From a virus: a stretch of DNA of 24,726 bases. Both the position numbers and the translations under genes were made by a program. Within the stretch, counting starts at the first letter, position 1; each line of letters opens with the position of its first letter. The stretch lies in the IMG/VR virus record IMGVR_UViG_3300019776_000932, positions 1 to 24,726 of that record, one strand, 5' to 3'. The notes below the pieces were generated by a model that was not told the origin of the DNA, did not search any database, and saw only the letters and a program-made list of their open reading frames with translations. Below are positions 7,054 through 16,349 of this stretch, one piece after another.

Positions 7054-8787
7054 ATGGAGTTTAAAGATATAGGAGACTTAGTTAATAAAGTGAACACTGC
7101 GTTAGGAGGGTTCTGCAATGAATTTGGCAGAGAACGAAAAGAACTTGCAGGTTTAGGAAAAGTGCCTAAGCGGGGTATTTTGTTTACTTATGATAAGAGC
7201 AAAGGCAATAACTGGGCTATAAATGAAGGTGGCGGTACAGAGATACAATATCATCTTGTATTCGATAGTGATGACTTAGAAATCAGATATGGTTTAGGTT
7301 TCAATACACAATATGTGCCTTTTGCCAATCAAATGAGTACTGTTGAATATATGCAACCTTATATAAATGGTTTTCTCAATCACGAAAAACAAATAAGACA
7401 GATTTTATCAGATTATGATTTTATATATGGTACTATAGAACAACTCAAAAAACCGAAGCATAACCAATACACACTTTTTGGCAAATCACTGAGTGTTGAA
7501 GAAAAAGACGAATTGTATTTCATCGAAGACATTGAATTTGAAACTATTATAGACGATTTAAAAAAACAGTTTGAACCATACAAGATTATATTTACTGAGA
7601 AAAAAAACTTCAAAAAAGTAGCAATGAGTATTCAAAACAACATTAATGTACTAATTCAAAAAGGACAAATCATTTTACAAGGCCCTCCAGGAACTGGTAA
7701 AACCTACACGGCAAAAGATATTGCAGAACAAATGCTTTTTTCAAAAGTTTCTGATGACAAAAAACTACAAAAGACTTTACTTGAAAGTACTGAGCAATTC
7801 AAACTCATTCAGTTTCATCCAGCCTATTCATACGAAGATTTTGTGAGAGGAATTGTTGTGAAAACAGATATTAGTAGTATTCCAGAATATCGCACTGTGA
7901 ACAAAATTCTTGGAGAATTTGCGAGAAAAGCAAATGAAAGTAATTTATCAGGAGGAACCGATGATTTTGATAGAGCTTGGAATGAACTTGTTCTGGAAAT
8001 AAATGCTGGGATGGTAACTAAAATTGGCAGTAGCGGTGTGGAAGTGGATATAAACACTCAAGGAAATATTAGGTTTAAATCTCCTGTTGCTACTTATGAA
8101 AAAACATATGAACTCTATAAGTTTGGGAAAACTGACTTAAAATATGAAACATACAATAAAATAGTTCTTAACTACCTGAAAGATACTAAGGAAAAATACA
8201 AACTGAAAGATTATGTTTCCCCAAAATCAATCAATTCAGACATACCTTACGTACTTATTATTGATGAAATAAACCGAGCCAACTTGCCTGCTGTACTGGG
8301 CGAATTAATTTATGCCTTGGAATACAGAGGCGAGAAAGTAGAAAGTATGTATGCAACAATAGAAGAAGGTAATACATTAATTTTACCTCCCAATCTTTTT
8401 ATTATCGGAACGATGAATACTTCCGACCGCAGTGTAGGACATATTGATTATGCTATACGCAGACGATTTGCGTTTATTGATGTTCTACCAAAAGTTCTAG
8501 AAGGGGATTATTTTGAACTGGAATTATTTAAATTCGTTTCTTCTCTCTTTATTAAAAACTTCGATGAATATATGCTGGACAATACGGTTGAGTTAAAAAT
8601 CTCCGACCATTTATCCGAAGAATTCAGACCGGAGGATGTTTGGTTAGGTCATAGTTATTTTATCAATGGTAAAGGAGATTTTGGCTTGAGAGTAAAATAT
8701 GAAATCATTCCTATTTTAAAAGAATATGTAAAAGATGGTATTCTTAAACAAAGTGCTGAACCAATAATCAACGCATTGTTAAGATGA
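7054..8787 (+). CDS. mcrB: McrB-like AAA+ GTPase of a McrBC restriction module
   Basis: AAA+ motor of 577 residues; McrB proteins bind modified DNA through the N-terminal region, translocate with GTP hydrolysis and activate the McrC nuclease. Walker A GPPGTGKT is at 210-217 and the McrB signature FHPAYSYEDFVRG at 254-266. Walker B LIIDEINRAN is at 401-410 and the sensor region GTMNTSDRS at 452-460; RRRF at 469-472 provides the likely arginine finger. The N-terminal about 190 residues form the presumed target-reading domain, whose specificity is not evident. It starts 22 bases after the PD-(D/E)XK gene and overlaps mcrC by 4 bases. Its position between hsdS and hsdR, not beside the RM operon, is the odd feature. 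Confidence 0.92.
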   Translation: MEFKDIGDLVNKVNTALGGFCNEFGRERKELAGLGKVPKRGILFTYDKSKGNNWAINEGGGTEIQYHLVFDSDDLEIRYGLGFNTQYVPFANQMSTVEYMQPYINGFLNHEKQIRQILSDYDFIYGTIEQLKKPKHNQYTLFGKSLSVEEKDELYFIEDIEFETIIDDLKKQFEPYKIIFTEKKNFKKVAMSIQNNINVLIQKGQIILQGPPGTGKTYTAKDIAEQMLFSKVSDDKKLQKTLLESTEQFKLIQFHPAYSYEDFVRGIVVKTDISSIPEYRTVNKILGEFARKANESNLSGGTDDFDRAWNELVLEINAGMVTKIGSSGVEVDINTQGNIRFKSPVATYEKTYELYKFGKTDLKYETYNKIVLNYLKDTKEKYKLKDYVSPKSINSDIPYVLIIDEINRANLPAVLGELIYALEYRGEKVESMYATIEEGNTLILPPNLFIIGTMNTSDRSVGHIDYAIRRRFAFIDVLPKVLEGDYFELELFKFVSSLFIKNFDEYMLDNTVELKISDHLSEEFRPEDVWLGHSYFINGKGDFGLRVKYEIIPILKEYVKDGILKQSAEPIINALLR

Positions 8788-10085
8788 TAATACTAAGCGA
8801 ACAATATGGCTACAGAAACCCAAAATCAATAGAGAATATTGAACGCTTTGTTGGCGCATTAAAAAATAAACCTTACAGTAAATCTATTCAACGTGGAGAG
8901 AATAAGGCATACTGTTATAATATACATCATTCAGGAAGTGAAATCGATCCCTACCGTTTTGAAACTTCTTATTTCGTAGGAGTTGACTGGATTGTAGAAA
9001 AAGAATTATCTATATATGTTAAGCCGAAGTTAGATGATAACAATTCTGAAGTGAATTATGTAAAGATGCTTTTCGAAGCTCTAAAAGAACCTGAAAACTA
9101 TAATCACTTAGACCAACTGTGTGAAATAAATTTTGATAAGCCATCTATCTCTATTCAACAAAGTCAAGATTTATTAACTCCTCTGCTCCTCATCCAGTAC
9201 ATCAACATCTTGAAAAAGATTGTACAGAAAGGATTAAAGAAATCATATTACCAAGTCACAAAAAATCTAAATGCAAAAATTAAAGGAAGAGTTTTAATAA
9301 ATGAAACGATTAAGAAAAATCATTTCAACAACAAAATGCTTTTTAACTACTGCCAATACTCAGAATTTGGCATCAATAGCATTGAGAATAAGATTTTGAA
9401 AAAAGCATTGGAATTTTCAATAGCTGCAATGCAGAACTTAAAGGGAATAGAAACAACACAGATTAAAGGATTGTTGAATTACATTCAACCCGCTTTTGTA
9501 AATGTAGATAGCGAAGTAGATATTAATGAATTAAAGTATGTCAGACCAAACAAACTATATAAAGAGTACGAACAAGCACTCAAGTTTGCAAAACATATTT
9601 TGAAACGATATGGATATAACATATCAACTGCAAATTCAACTGTAGTTAATACCCCTCCTTTCTGGATTGATATGAGCAAACTTTTTGAGCTGTATGTTTT
9701 TTCAAAACTGAAAGAACGGTTTAACCATCATAAAGAAGTTACCTATCATAAAAAATTTAATTATCTAGAACCTGATTTTATTGTAAATTCGAAAGATAAA
9801 TCTTGTATAATGGTTGTAGATGCAAAATACAAACCGCAATATCAAGATGGCAACATCAACACAGAAGACATCAGACAGATTAGTGGTTATGCAAGACTTA
9901 ATAAAGTGTATGATTTTTTAGAATTTGAAAAAGATAAAATAATAGATTGCCTTGTTATTTACTCAAATCAGGGTGCAAAAAGAACAGATTTCAAAGGAGA
10001 AAATTTTAAGCTTGAACTAGAGAAAGAGTATAATAGTTTTTATAAAATTGGAATTGAATTGCCGATAAAAAACAATAAAAAATGA
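8784..10085 (+). CDS. mcrC: McrC-like endonuclease subunit
   Basis: Nuclease partner of McrB, 433 residues, start in an ATGA overlap with mcrB. The N-terminal half (about 1-290) is the McrB-interacting part. The C-terminal part holds the PD-(D/E)XK core: EPDFIV with D331, VVDAKYKP with D346 and K348, and a downstream Q365 within a helix (DIRQISGYARL). Conserved PFWIDMSKLFELYV (292-305) is typical of the family just before the nuclease core. McrBC modules cleave DNA carrying modified cytosine or other modified bases. Strong translational coupling to mcrB on one side and hsdR on the other means all are made together. Confidence 0.92.
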   Translation: MIILSEQYGYRNPKSIENIERFVGALKNKPYSKSIQRGENKAYCYNIHHSGSEIDPYRFETSYFVGVDWIVEKELSIYVKPKLDDNNSEVNYVKMLFEALKEPENYNHLDQLCEINFDKPSISIQQSQDLLTPLLLIQYINILKKIVQKGLKKSYYQVTKNLNAKIKGRVLINETIKKNHFNNKMLFNYCQYSEFGINSIENKILKKALEFSIAAMQNLKGIETTQIKGLLNYIQPAFVNVDSEVDINELKYVRPNKLYKEYEQALKFAKHILKRYGYNISTANSTVVNTPPFWIDMSKLFELYVFSKLKERFNHHKEVTYHKKFNYLEPDFIVNSKDKSCIMVVDAKYKPQYQDGNINTEDIRQISGYARLNKVYDFLEFEKDKIIDCLVIYSNQGAKRTDFKGENFKLELEKEYNSFYKIGIELPIKNNKK

Positions 10086-13000
10086 GCAAAGTAGGACAAA
10101 TAGAACGTGCCACCCAAAACCGCATCGTGCGATTGTTTCAAGAGCAATTAAAATATGGGTATTTGGGTAATTTAGAAAAGGAAGAAGACAACAGCAATGT
10201 GGATGAAACTTTGCTTACGGCACATTTAACCAAACAAGGTTATAGTCCTACACTCATTAATAAAGTTTTGTTTGAATTTAAAAAGCTAGTAACCATCAAC
10301 ACTAGCGATGACCTATATCAAGCCAATAAAAATGTATATGCAGCACTTCGTTATGGCATCAATGTAAAGGAAGAAGCAGGACAAAACAAAACAACGGTTC
10401 ATTTAATAGACTGGAAAAACCCACAGCAAAATGATTTTGCCATTGCTGAAGAAGTAACCATCAAAGGACAACATAAAAAACGCCCTGACATCGTTATTTA
10501 CATTAACGGTATTGCTTTGGGAGTGTTAGAATTAAAACGAAGTACCGTTTCGGTTTCCGAAGGTATTCGCCAAAACAATGACAATCAAAAACATTTGTTT
10601 ATCAAACCATTTTACACCACCATTCAGTTAGTAATGGCAGGACAAGATGTAGAAGGGTTGCGATATGCAGCAATTGACACTTCGGAAAAATATTATTTGA
10701 AATGGAAAGAAGTAAGCGAAGAGTTTAATTCAAATGATTCTTATCTTTTAGGATTGACCAAGCTTATCAGACAGAAAGCCGACCAAGCCAATAATCTTTT
10801 GGATAAGCATATTATAGAAATGCTTAACAAAGAACGATTACTCGAAATCCTTCACGACTTTGTAGTTTTTGACCGTGGACAAAAGAAGTTTTGCAGACCC
10901 AATCAATACTTTGGTTTAAAAGCTGCACAGGAGCACATTCGTCTAAAAGAAGGTGGTATTATCTGGCACACACAAGGTAGCGGAAAGAGCTTGACGATGG
11001 TGTGGCTCACGAAATGGATACGGGAATACAACCCAAATGCAAGAGTATTAATCATTACTGATCGAGACGAACTGGACAAACAAATTGAAAAGGTTTTTAA
11101 AGGTGTTGATGAACATATAGTAAGAACAAAGAGCGGAGCTGATTTAATTGAAAAATTGAATGACACAAAGCCTTGGCTGTTGTGTTCGCTCATTCACAAA
11201 TTCGGCAACAAAGAAGAAGCTGACTACGATAGTTATTTACAAGAACTAAAAAATAGTTTGCCAAAAGACTTTAAACCTAAAGGAGATTTTTATGTTTTTG
11301 TAGATGAATGTCACCGCACCCAAAGCGGAGATTTAAACAAAGCAATGCGACAACTCTTAGGTGAAAAGGCTTTATTTATTGGTTTTACAGGAACGCCTAT
11401 TATGCAAGCTGATAAAAAGCAAAGCATTACTATTTTTGGAAAATACATACACACCTATAAATTTGATGAAGCCGTAAAAGATGGTGTAGTATTAGATTTA
11501 AGATATGAAGCAAGAGACATTGAACAAAAAATATCTTCTCCAGATAAAATTGATACTTGGTTTGACAGCAAGACAAAAGGATTAACCGACTTTGCCAAAA
11601 CTGAACTCAAACAGAAGTGGGGAACAATGAAAAAAGTGTTCAGCTCAGTGGGACGATTACAGAAAATTGTTGCCGATATTTTGTTGGATATGGAAACCCG
11701 TGAACGACTGCAAAACGGACGAGGTAATGCGATTCTGGTTTCAGGTAGTATTTACAATGCGTGCCGTTATTATCAGTTGTTTCAAGAAGCAGGTTTTACA
11801 AGATGTGCTATCATCACTTCCTTTGCTCCAAGTTATGCAGATATAAAAGGTGAAGGTGAAGGACATACTGAAAAGTTGATGCAATATGAGATTTACCAAA
11901 AGATGCTCAATGGTAAAACAAGTGAGGATTTTGAAGATGAAGCCAAAAAGAGATTTATAGATGAACCTGCACAAATGAAGCTCTTGATAGTAGTAGATAA
12001 ACTGCTTACTGGTTTTGATGCTCCAAGTGCAACTTATCTATACATTGATAAAAGTATGAAAGACCACGGCTTGTTTCAAGCCATTTGCCGAGTAAATCGA
12101 TTGGACGGAGACGATAAAGATTACGGGTACATCATTGATTATAAAGACTTGTTTGGCAGTTTAGAAAATGCCTATAATGATTTTACTTCCAAAGCCTTTG
12201 AAGACTACGATAAAGCAGATGTGGAAGGATTGTTAAGCGATAGGCTCGACAAAGGGAAAGAACGATTAGATGATGCCTTGGAAACAATTAAAGCATTGTG
12301 TGAGCCTGTAGTTCCTCCTAAAGGCACAAAGGAATACATTGCCTATTTCTGTGGAAACACACAAATTCCAGATGATCTTAAAGATAGCGAACCTAAACGA
12401 GTGGCTTTATACAAAGCTGTCATTTCATTGATTCGTGCCTATGCCAACATCGCAGATGAAATGGAAGAAGCAGGCTATAAACCAAACGAAATTGAAAACA
12501 TCAAAAATGACTTAAAACACTTTGAAAGTGTTCGTAAAGAAATCCAATTAGCTAGTGGAGATTGGGTTGATTTAAAGCAATACGAGCCAGCAATGCGCCA
12601 TTTAATTGATAGCTACATTGGAGCGGAAGAAAGTAAAAAAGTTTCTGCTTTTGATGATTTCAGTTTAGTAGAATTACTTGTAAAAGACGGCACAAGTGCT
12701 TTAAATAAATTACCTGAAAGCATCACGAAAAACAAAGCAGCAATGGCAGAAACCATTGAAAACAACTTGCGAAAAGTAATCATTGAAGAAAGTCCAACCA
12801 ATCCGATTTACTACGAAAAAATGAGCGTGTTGCTTGATGAGTTAATCAAACTAAGAAATGAAGAAGCAGCAGAATACGAAAAGTATTTAGAAGAGATAAT
12901 AAAACTAGCTGTAAAAGTAAAGAAACCTGAGACAAGCAACGAATATCCTTCAAGCATTAATACGCAAGCTAAACGAGCTTTGTATGACAACTTAGATAGG

Positions 13001-13189
13001 GATGAAACACTTTCTATGGTGATGGATGCAGCAATAATCTATGGTAAGCACGATAATTGGGAAGGGAACTTGGCAAAAGAAAAACACTTGAAAAATAAAG
13101 TGGTTAAGCCTGTTTTAGAAGAGCACCATAAACCTGAAAAGTTAGAGCCTATTTTCGAAGTTATTAAACAGCAAAAGGATTATAAGTAG
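10082..13189 (+). CDS. hsdR: Type I restriction endonuclease/translocase subunit HsdR
   Basis: Motor and nuclease subunit of the type I enzyme, 1035 residues, a normal length. The N-terminal HSDR_N nuclease has RPDIVIY with D136 and ELK at 150-152. The superfamily 2 helicase part has Walker A TQGSGKS (297-303), DECH (408-411) and FTGTP soon after. It ends with the helical C-terminal domain that docks to HsdM. It starts in an ATGA overlap with mcrC and is followed after 2 bases by the metallopeptidase gene. DNA composition again resembles hsdM more than the mcrBC block, suggesting hsdM, hsdS and hsdR share a history and the block between them was inserted. Confidence 0.96.
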   Translation: MSKVGQIERATQNRIVRLFQEQLKYGYLGNLEKEEDNSNVDETLLTAHLTKQGYSPTLINKVLFEFKKLVTINTSDDLYQANKNVYAALRYGINVKEEAGQNKTTVHLIDWKNPQQNDFAIAEEVTIKGQHKKRPDIVIYINGIALGVLELKRSTVSVSEGIRQNNDNQKHLFIKPFYTTIQLVMAGQDVEGLRYAAIDTSEKYYLKWKEVSEEFNSNDSYLLGLTKLIRQKADQANNLLDKHIIEMLNKERLLEILHDFVVFDRGQKKFCRPNQYFGLKAAQEHIRLKEGGIIWHTQGSGKSLTMVWLTKWIREYNPNARVLIITDRDELDKQIEKVFKGVDEHIVRTKSGADLIEKLNDTKPWLLCSLIHKFGNKEEADYDSYLQELKNSLPKDFKPKGDFYVFVDECHRTQSGDLNKAMRQLLGEKALFIGFTGTPIMQADKKQSITIFGKYIHTYKFDEAVKDGVVLDLRYEARDIEQKISSPDKIDTWFDSKTKGLTDFAKTELKQKWGTMKKVFSSVGRLQKIVADILLDMETRERLQNGRGNAILVSGSIYNACRYYQLFQEAGFTRCAIITSFAPSYADIKGEGEGHTEKLMQYEIYQKMLNGKTSEDFEDEAKKRFIDEPAQMKLLIVVDKLLTGFDAPSATYLYIDKSMKDHGLFQAICRVNRLDGDDKDYGYIIDYKDLFGSLENAYNDFTSKAFEDYDKADVEGLLSDRLDKGKERLDDALETIKALCEPVVPPKGTKEYIAYFCGNTQIPDDLKDSEPKRVALYKAVISLIRAYANIADEMEEAGYKPNEIENIKNDLKHFESVRKEIQLASGDWVDLKQYEPAMRHLIDSYIGAEESKKVSAFDDFSLVELLVKDGTSALNKLPESITKNKAAMAETIENNLRKVIIEESPTNPIYYEKMSVLLDELIKLRNEEAAEYEKYLEEIIKLAVKVKKPETSNEYPSSINTQAKRALYDNLDRDETLSMVMDAAIIYGKHDNWEGNLAKEKHLKNKVVKPVLEEHHKPEKLEPIFEVIKQQKDYK

Positions 13190-13191
13190 TA

Positions 13192-13920
13192 ATGGAAGAA
13201 ATAAAAGTGTTAGAAATTAGCTCTCAACTTTCTATTGATGTAGTTCGTAAAGACATCAAGAATATGCACTTGGCGGTATATCCTCCAACTGGCAGGGTTC
13301 GAATAGCAGCACCTTTAAGAATTGATGATGAAGCGGTACGACTTTTTGCTATTTCAAAAATTGCTTGGATAAGAAAGAATCAACGGAACTTTAATTCTCA
13401 GGAGCGACAAGCACCACGACAATTCAAAGAAAGGGAAAGTCATTACTTCCTAGGCAAACGCTATCTTTTGAGAATCATTGAAGAGGAAGCACCGCCTAAA
13501 GTCGTGTTTAAGACCAAAACATATATCGACTTATATGCAAGACCAAACAGCACTTTAGAACAGCGTCAAACGATTATAAATGAATGGTATCGGGCGGAGT
13601 TAAAGAAACTCATTCCGGTTATCATTGATAAATGGGAAAATCAAATTGGAATATCAGTTAATGACTGGCAAGTAAAGCAAATGAAAACCAAGTGGGGAAC
13701 TTGCAACATAGAAAAAAAGAGAATTTGGATAAACTTAGAGTTGGCTAAGAAGCCATTGCATTGCTTGGAATATATCGTGGTTCACGAAATAATACATTTA
13801 TTAGAACGACACCACAACGACCGTTTCCTGAGCCTAATGGAAAAATATATGCCCCAATGGAAGTTTTATAGAGAAGAATTAAATCGTTTGCCTGTAAGCC
13901 ACGGAGAGTGGAAGTATTAA
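13192..13920 (+). CDS. YgjP/DUF45-type zinc metallopeptidase-like protein
   Basis: Protein of 242 residues with a C-terminal HEIIH zinc motif (H198, E199, H202), a likely third ligand at H207 or H208 in ERHHNDRF, and the family-typical MKTKWGTCN segment (164-172) before it. These features define the YgjP-like/DUF45 family, often annotated as M48-like. Such genes frequently sit right after hsdR in type I RM operons; their role there is not settled, with controlled proteolysis of HsdR one idea. The start lies 2 bases after the hsdR stop, so it is the last gene of the operon. Family assignment is good, function uncertain. Confidence 0.87.
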   Translation: MEEIKVLEISSQLSIDVVRKDIKNMHLAVYPPTGRVRIAAPLRIDDEAVRLFAISKIAWIRKNQRNFNSQERQAPRQFKERESHYFLGKRYLLRIIEEEAPPKVVFKTKTYIDLYARPNSTLEQRQTIINEWYRAELKKLIPVIIDKWENQIGISVNDWQVKQMKTKWGTCNIEKKRIWINLELAKKPLHCLEYIVVHEIIHLLERHHNDRFLSLMEKYMPQWKFYREELNRLPVSHGEWKY

Positions 13921-14158
13921 GAAATAGAAATTTTTCTGGAGAAGTAAAAGCTACACTTGGAGAGGTTTCTAGTTAGCAAGGTGTTTTAGAGTTTAAGAGG
14001 TATTTGTTTGAGAGAAGAAGGCTTAATGATAGCTCCTACAATAATATAAGGCAAAGTAACTTAAAAAACATTTTCTTAAAATACATAGTTAAATAGTTGG
14101 AAACAAAAAATTAAACATAAATTAGCATCATCATCCTTTATAAGAATATAAAATTTAT
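13921..14158. other. Intergenic region before the ATPase-nuclease gene
   Basis: AT-rich, with no open frame or obvious hairpin terminator. No full TAnnTTTG promoter was found. It separates the defence operon from the next gene, which is likely transcribed on its own or by read-through. Confidence 0.35.
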
Positions 14159-16111
14159 ATGACAAAAATTAACACATCCCGTTTCGTGCAAGGTTCTTTG
14201 TTTGAAGAAGATTACTTAATTAGAACATTAGGAGCATTAGTAAATTCGCCAGAAATTGCGTTGACTGAACTAGTTGCAAACGCTTGGGATGCTGGAGCAA
14301 CAATTGTAAATATTATTATACCTAACGAGTATGGAGGTAAGTTAATTATTGAGGACAATGGTACTGGGCTGACTAAAGATCAATTTTTAACTAGATGGAT
14401 GAAGTTAGGTTACAACAGGTTAAAACATCAAGGAAAAAACGTATTATTTCCTAAGGGAGTAGAAGGAAAAAGGTTTGCTTATGGACGTAACGGAATTGGA
14501 CGACATGGTTTATTGTGCTTTAATAATGAATATTCAGTAATAACAAATTCAGAAGGAATAAAATCAAAATTTATTATAACAACATTAAATGAAAGCCAAC
14601 CATTTGTTATAAAGGAAAATATCTTTGAAAAATCAAAAACAGCAGGAACAAGACTTGAAGTAATAGTCAATAAAAATTTACCAAAATCAGATAGAATGCT
14701 TGATATAATTTCTGCAAGGTTCCTGCATGATCCAAAATTCAAAGTTTCTATAAACAAGAAAACTGTTCCATTAGAACAACTGACAGGTTTAATTAATTCG
14801 AAACCAATTTTGGTTGGTAAAACCAATCTTACTGCACATTTTATTGACTCGCAGAAATCAGGGCGCTCAACTATTTATCAAGGTGTCGCGTTTTGGCAAG
14901 GAGGTCGCCTTGTTGGAGAACCATCTTGGATTCTAGGGACAGAATTTATTTTGGATGGTAGAACTAAATATGCCAAAAGATATACTATTGTAGTTGAAAC
15001 AAATGACTTAGCCGATTTTATAATTGAAGATTGGACTGGTTTTAAGAAAGATGAACATATGAATGCTGTATATGCAGCCGTAGGTGAATATGTAAACGAA
15101 ATGTTTGGTATAATTGCTAGCGACAATATAGAAGAAACAAAACAGCAAATTAGAAGCGACTATGCAAGTGATTATGCAATACTCTCGCCACTTGCAAAAT
15201 ATGAATTAAACGAAGCTATTGAATCAATAACAATTACACATCCAACGGCAAAACAAGAATCAATATCAATAGCAGTCGAAGCAATTATTAATTTAGAAAA
15301 GACAAGAAACGGCAAAGACCTTTTAGTAAAACTTTCTAAATTAACTGAAGATGATATTTCAGGCCTTAATGAATTACTTAATAAATGGTCGGTTAGAGAC
15401 GCATTAAGTGTTTTGGACGAGATTGACAATCGAATTTCTGTAATTGAAGCTATCAGAAAATTATCAAGAGACAAAGATGTTGATGAACTTCATGTTTTAC
15501 ATCCATTAGTAACAGGGGCAAGATGGTTATTTGGTCCAGAATTTGAATCAGCGGAGTATTCTTCAAATAGGCAACTCCAAAATGCTGTTGAAATAGTATT
15601 TAAAACTAAGATCGATAAAAAGGTTTTCAATAATCACAGGAAAAGACCAGATATTGTTGTTCTGCCAAATTCAACTATTTCGATTACAGGTACAGAAAGC
15701 TTCGATTTGGATTCATCTCTTTCAACCGTAAATAGAATACTTCTTATTGAACTCAAAAAAGGAGGTTCAAAGCTTTCAAGAGATGAGAGAAATCAAGCAA
15801 CAGGCTATGTAGAGGATTTTATGAATTGTGGTGCTTTAATAGGAAATCCACACATAGAGGCTTTTGTTATTGGAGCTGAATTTTCAGAAAAGGTTCAACC
15901 AATGACAACAGTTTCCAATGAAAATAAAGTTGAACTAGGCAAAGTTAGGATCAGCACCTTTGCTCAGTTAGTTGACACAGCAGAGAAAAGACTTTTTGGG
16001 TTAAGAAATACGTTAAGTGAAAGATATGATGATATTCCTGGTATGGATTTATTTCGTCAGCAAGCAAAGCAATTAAAGGTACATTTTGAAAAAGATGGCA
16101 CAAATAATTAA
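14159..16111 (+). CDS. GHKL/HSP90-type ATPase fused to DUF4263/Shedu-like PD-(D/E)XK nuclease
   Basis: Two-domain protein of 650 residues. The N-terminal GHKL ATPase shows the N-box ELVANAWDAGA (37-47, with E37 and N41), the G1 box EDNGTG (65-70) and the G2 box GRNGIGRHG (109-117), as in HSP90, MutL and MORC proteins. After a helical linker (about 325-440), the C-terminal domain has a LHPLVTGARWLFGPEF lead (447-462), RPDIVV with D498, LLIELKK with E531 and K533, and Q546-xxx-Y550. This order fits the PD-(D/E)XK core of DUF4263/Shedu nucleases. MORC/MutL-like ATPases are known beside RM genes, and Shedu nucleases carry varied N-terminal sensor domains. I infer a single-gene defence nuclease gated by an ATP-driven clamp. 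It stands alone after the RM operon. Confidence 0.82.
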   Translation: MTKINTSRFVQGSLFEEDYLIRTLGALVNSPEIALTELVANAWDAGATIVNIIIPNEYGGKLIIEDNGTGLTKDQFLTRWMKLGYNRLKHQGKNVLFPKGVEGKRFAYGRNGIGRHGLLCFNNEYSVITNSEGIKSKFIITTLNESQPFVIKENIFEKSKTAGTRLEVIVNKNLPKSDRMLDIISARFLHDPKFKVSINKKTVPLEQLTGLINSKPILVGKTNLTAHFIDSQKSGRSTIYQGVAFWQGGRLVGEPSWILGTEFILDGRTKYAKRYTIVVETNDLADFIIEDWTGFKKDEHMNAVYAAVGEYVNEMFGIIASDNIEETKQQIRSDYASDYAILSPLAKYELNEAIESITITHPTAKQESISIAVEAIINLEKTRNGKDLLVKLSKLTEDDISGLNELLNKWSVRDALSVLDEIDNRISVIEAIRKLSRDKDVDELHVLHPLVTGARWLFGPEFESAEYSSNRQLQNAVEIVFKTKIDKKVFNNHRKRPDIVVLPNSTISITGTESFDLDSSLSTVNRILLIELKKGGSKLSRDERNQATGYVEDFMNCGALIGNPHIEAFVIGAEFSEKVQPMTTVSNENKVELGKVRISTFAQLVDTAEKRLFGLRNTLSERYDDIPGMDLFRQQAKQLKVHFEKDGTNN

Positions 16112-16349
16112 TTAAAAAAGTTAAAAATAATTTGGCAAAAATAATTAAGCCAAAAAGACTCAGAGCATCAAAGAGAATAACAGAACAAGACGCAAGAAAC
16201 GAATTTGAAAGCGATTTTAGTATGTGATTTACAATTATCAGAAATAACGGTTTTTCTTTATGAAAGATTAATTCCCTAATCCACTTTTAATCTTTTCATT
16301 GTTAAATTTGAATGATACATCTATTCTTCAACTTTATATCATTGGAATT
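16112..16349. other. Intergenic region before the decayed recombinase
   Basis: AT-rich DNA with one weak hairpin, TTTGGC (16131-16136) with GCCAAA (16149-16154), not followed by T on the plus strand. No copy of the tRNA-Asp att sequence could be found here. This is the junction between the defence cargo and the second element backbone. Confidence 0.35.

Noticed and set aside
14479-14826. 115-residue minus-strand open frame inside the ATPase gene
   Set aside because: It is a shadow of the strongly conserved GHKL region on the plus strand.
16131-16154. Hairpin TTTGGC/GCCAAA as terminator of the ATPase-nuclease gene
   Set aside because: The stem is only 6 bp with a 12-base loop, and no T run follows on the plus strand.
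16299-16349. TTG start for the decayed recombinase at 16299
   Set aside because: Alignment with the intact copy begins at the ATG at 16350; the extra residues have no counterpart.
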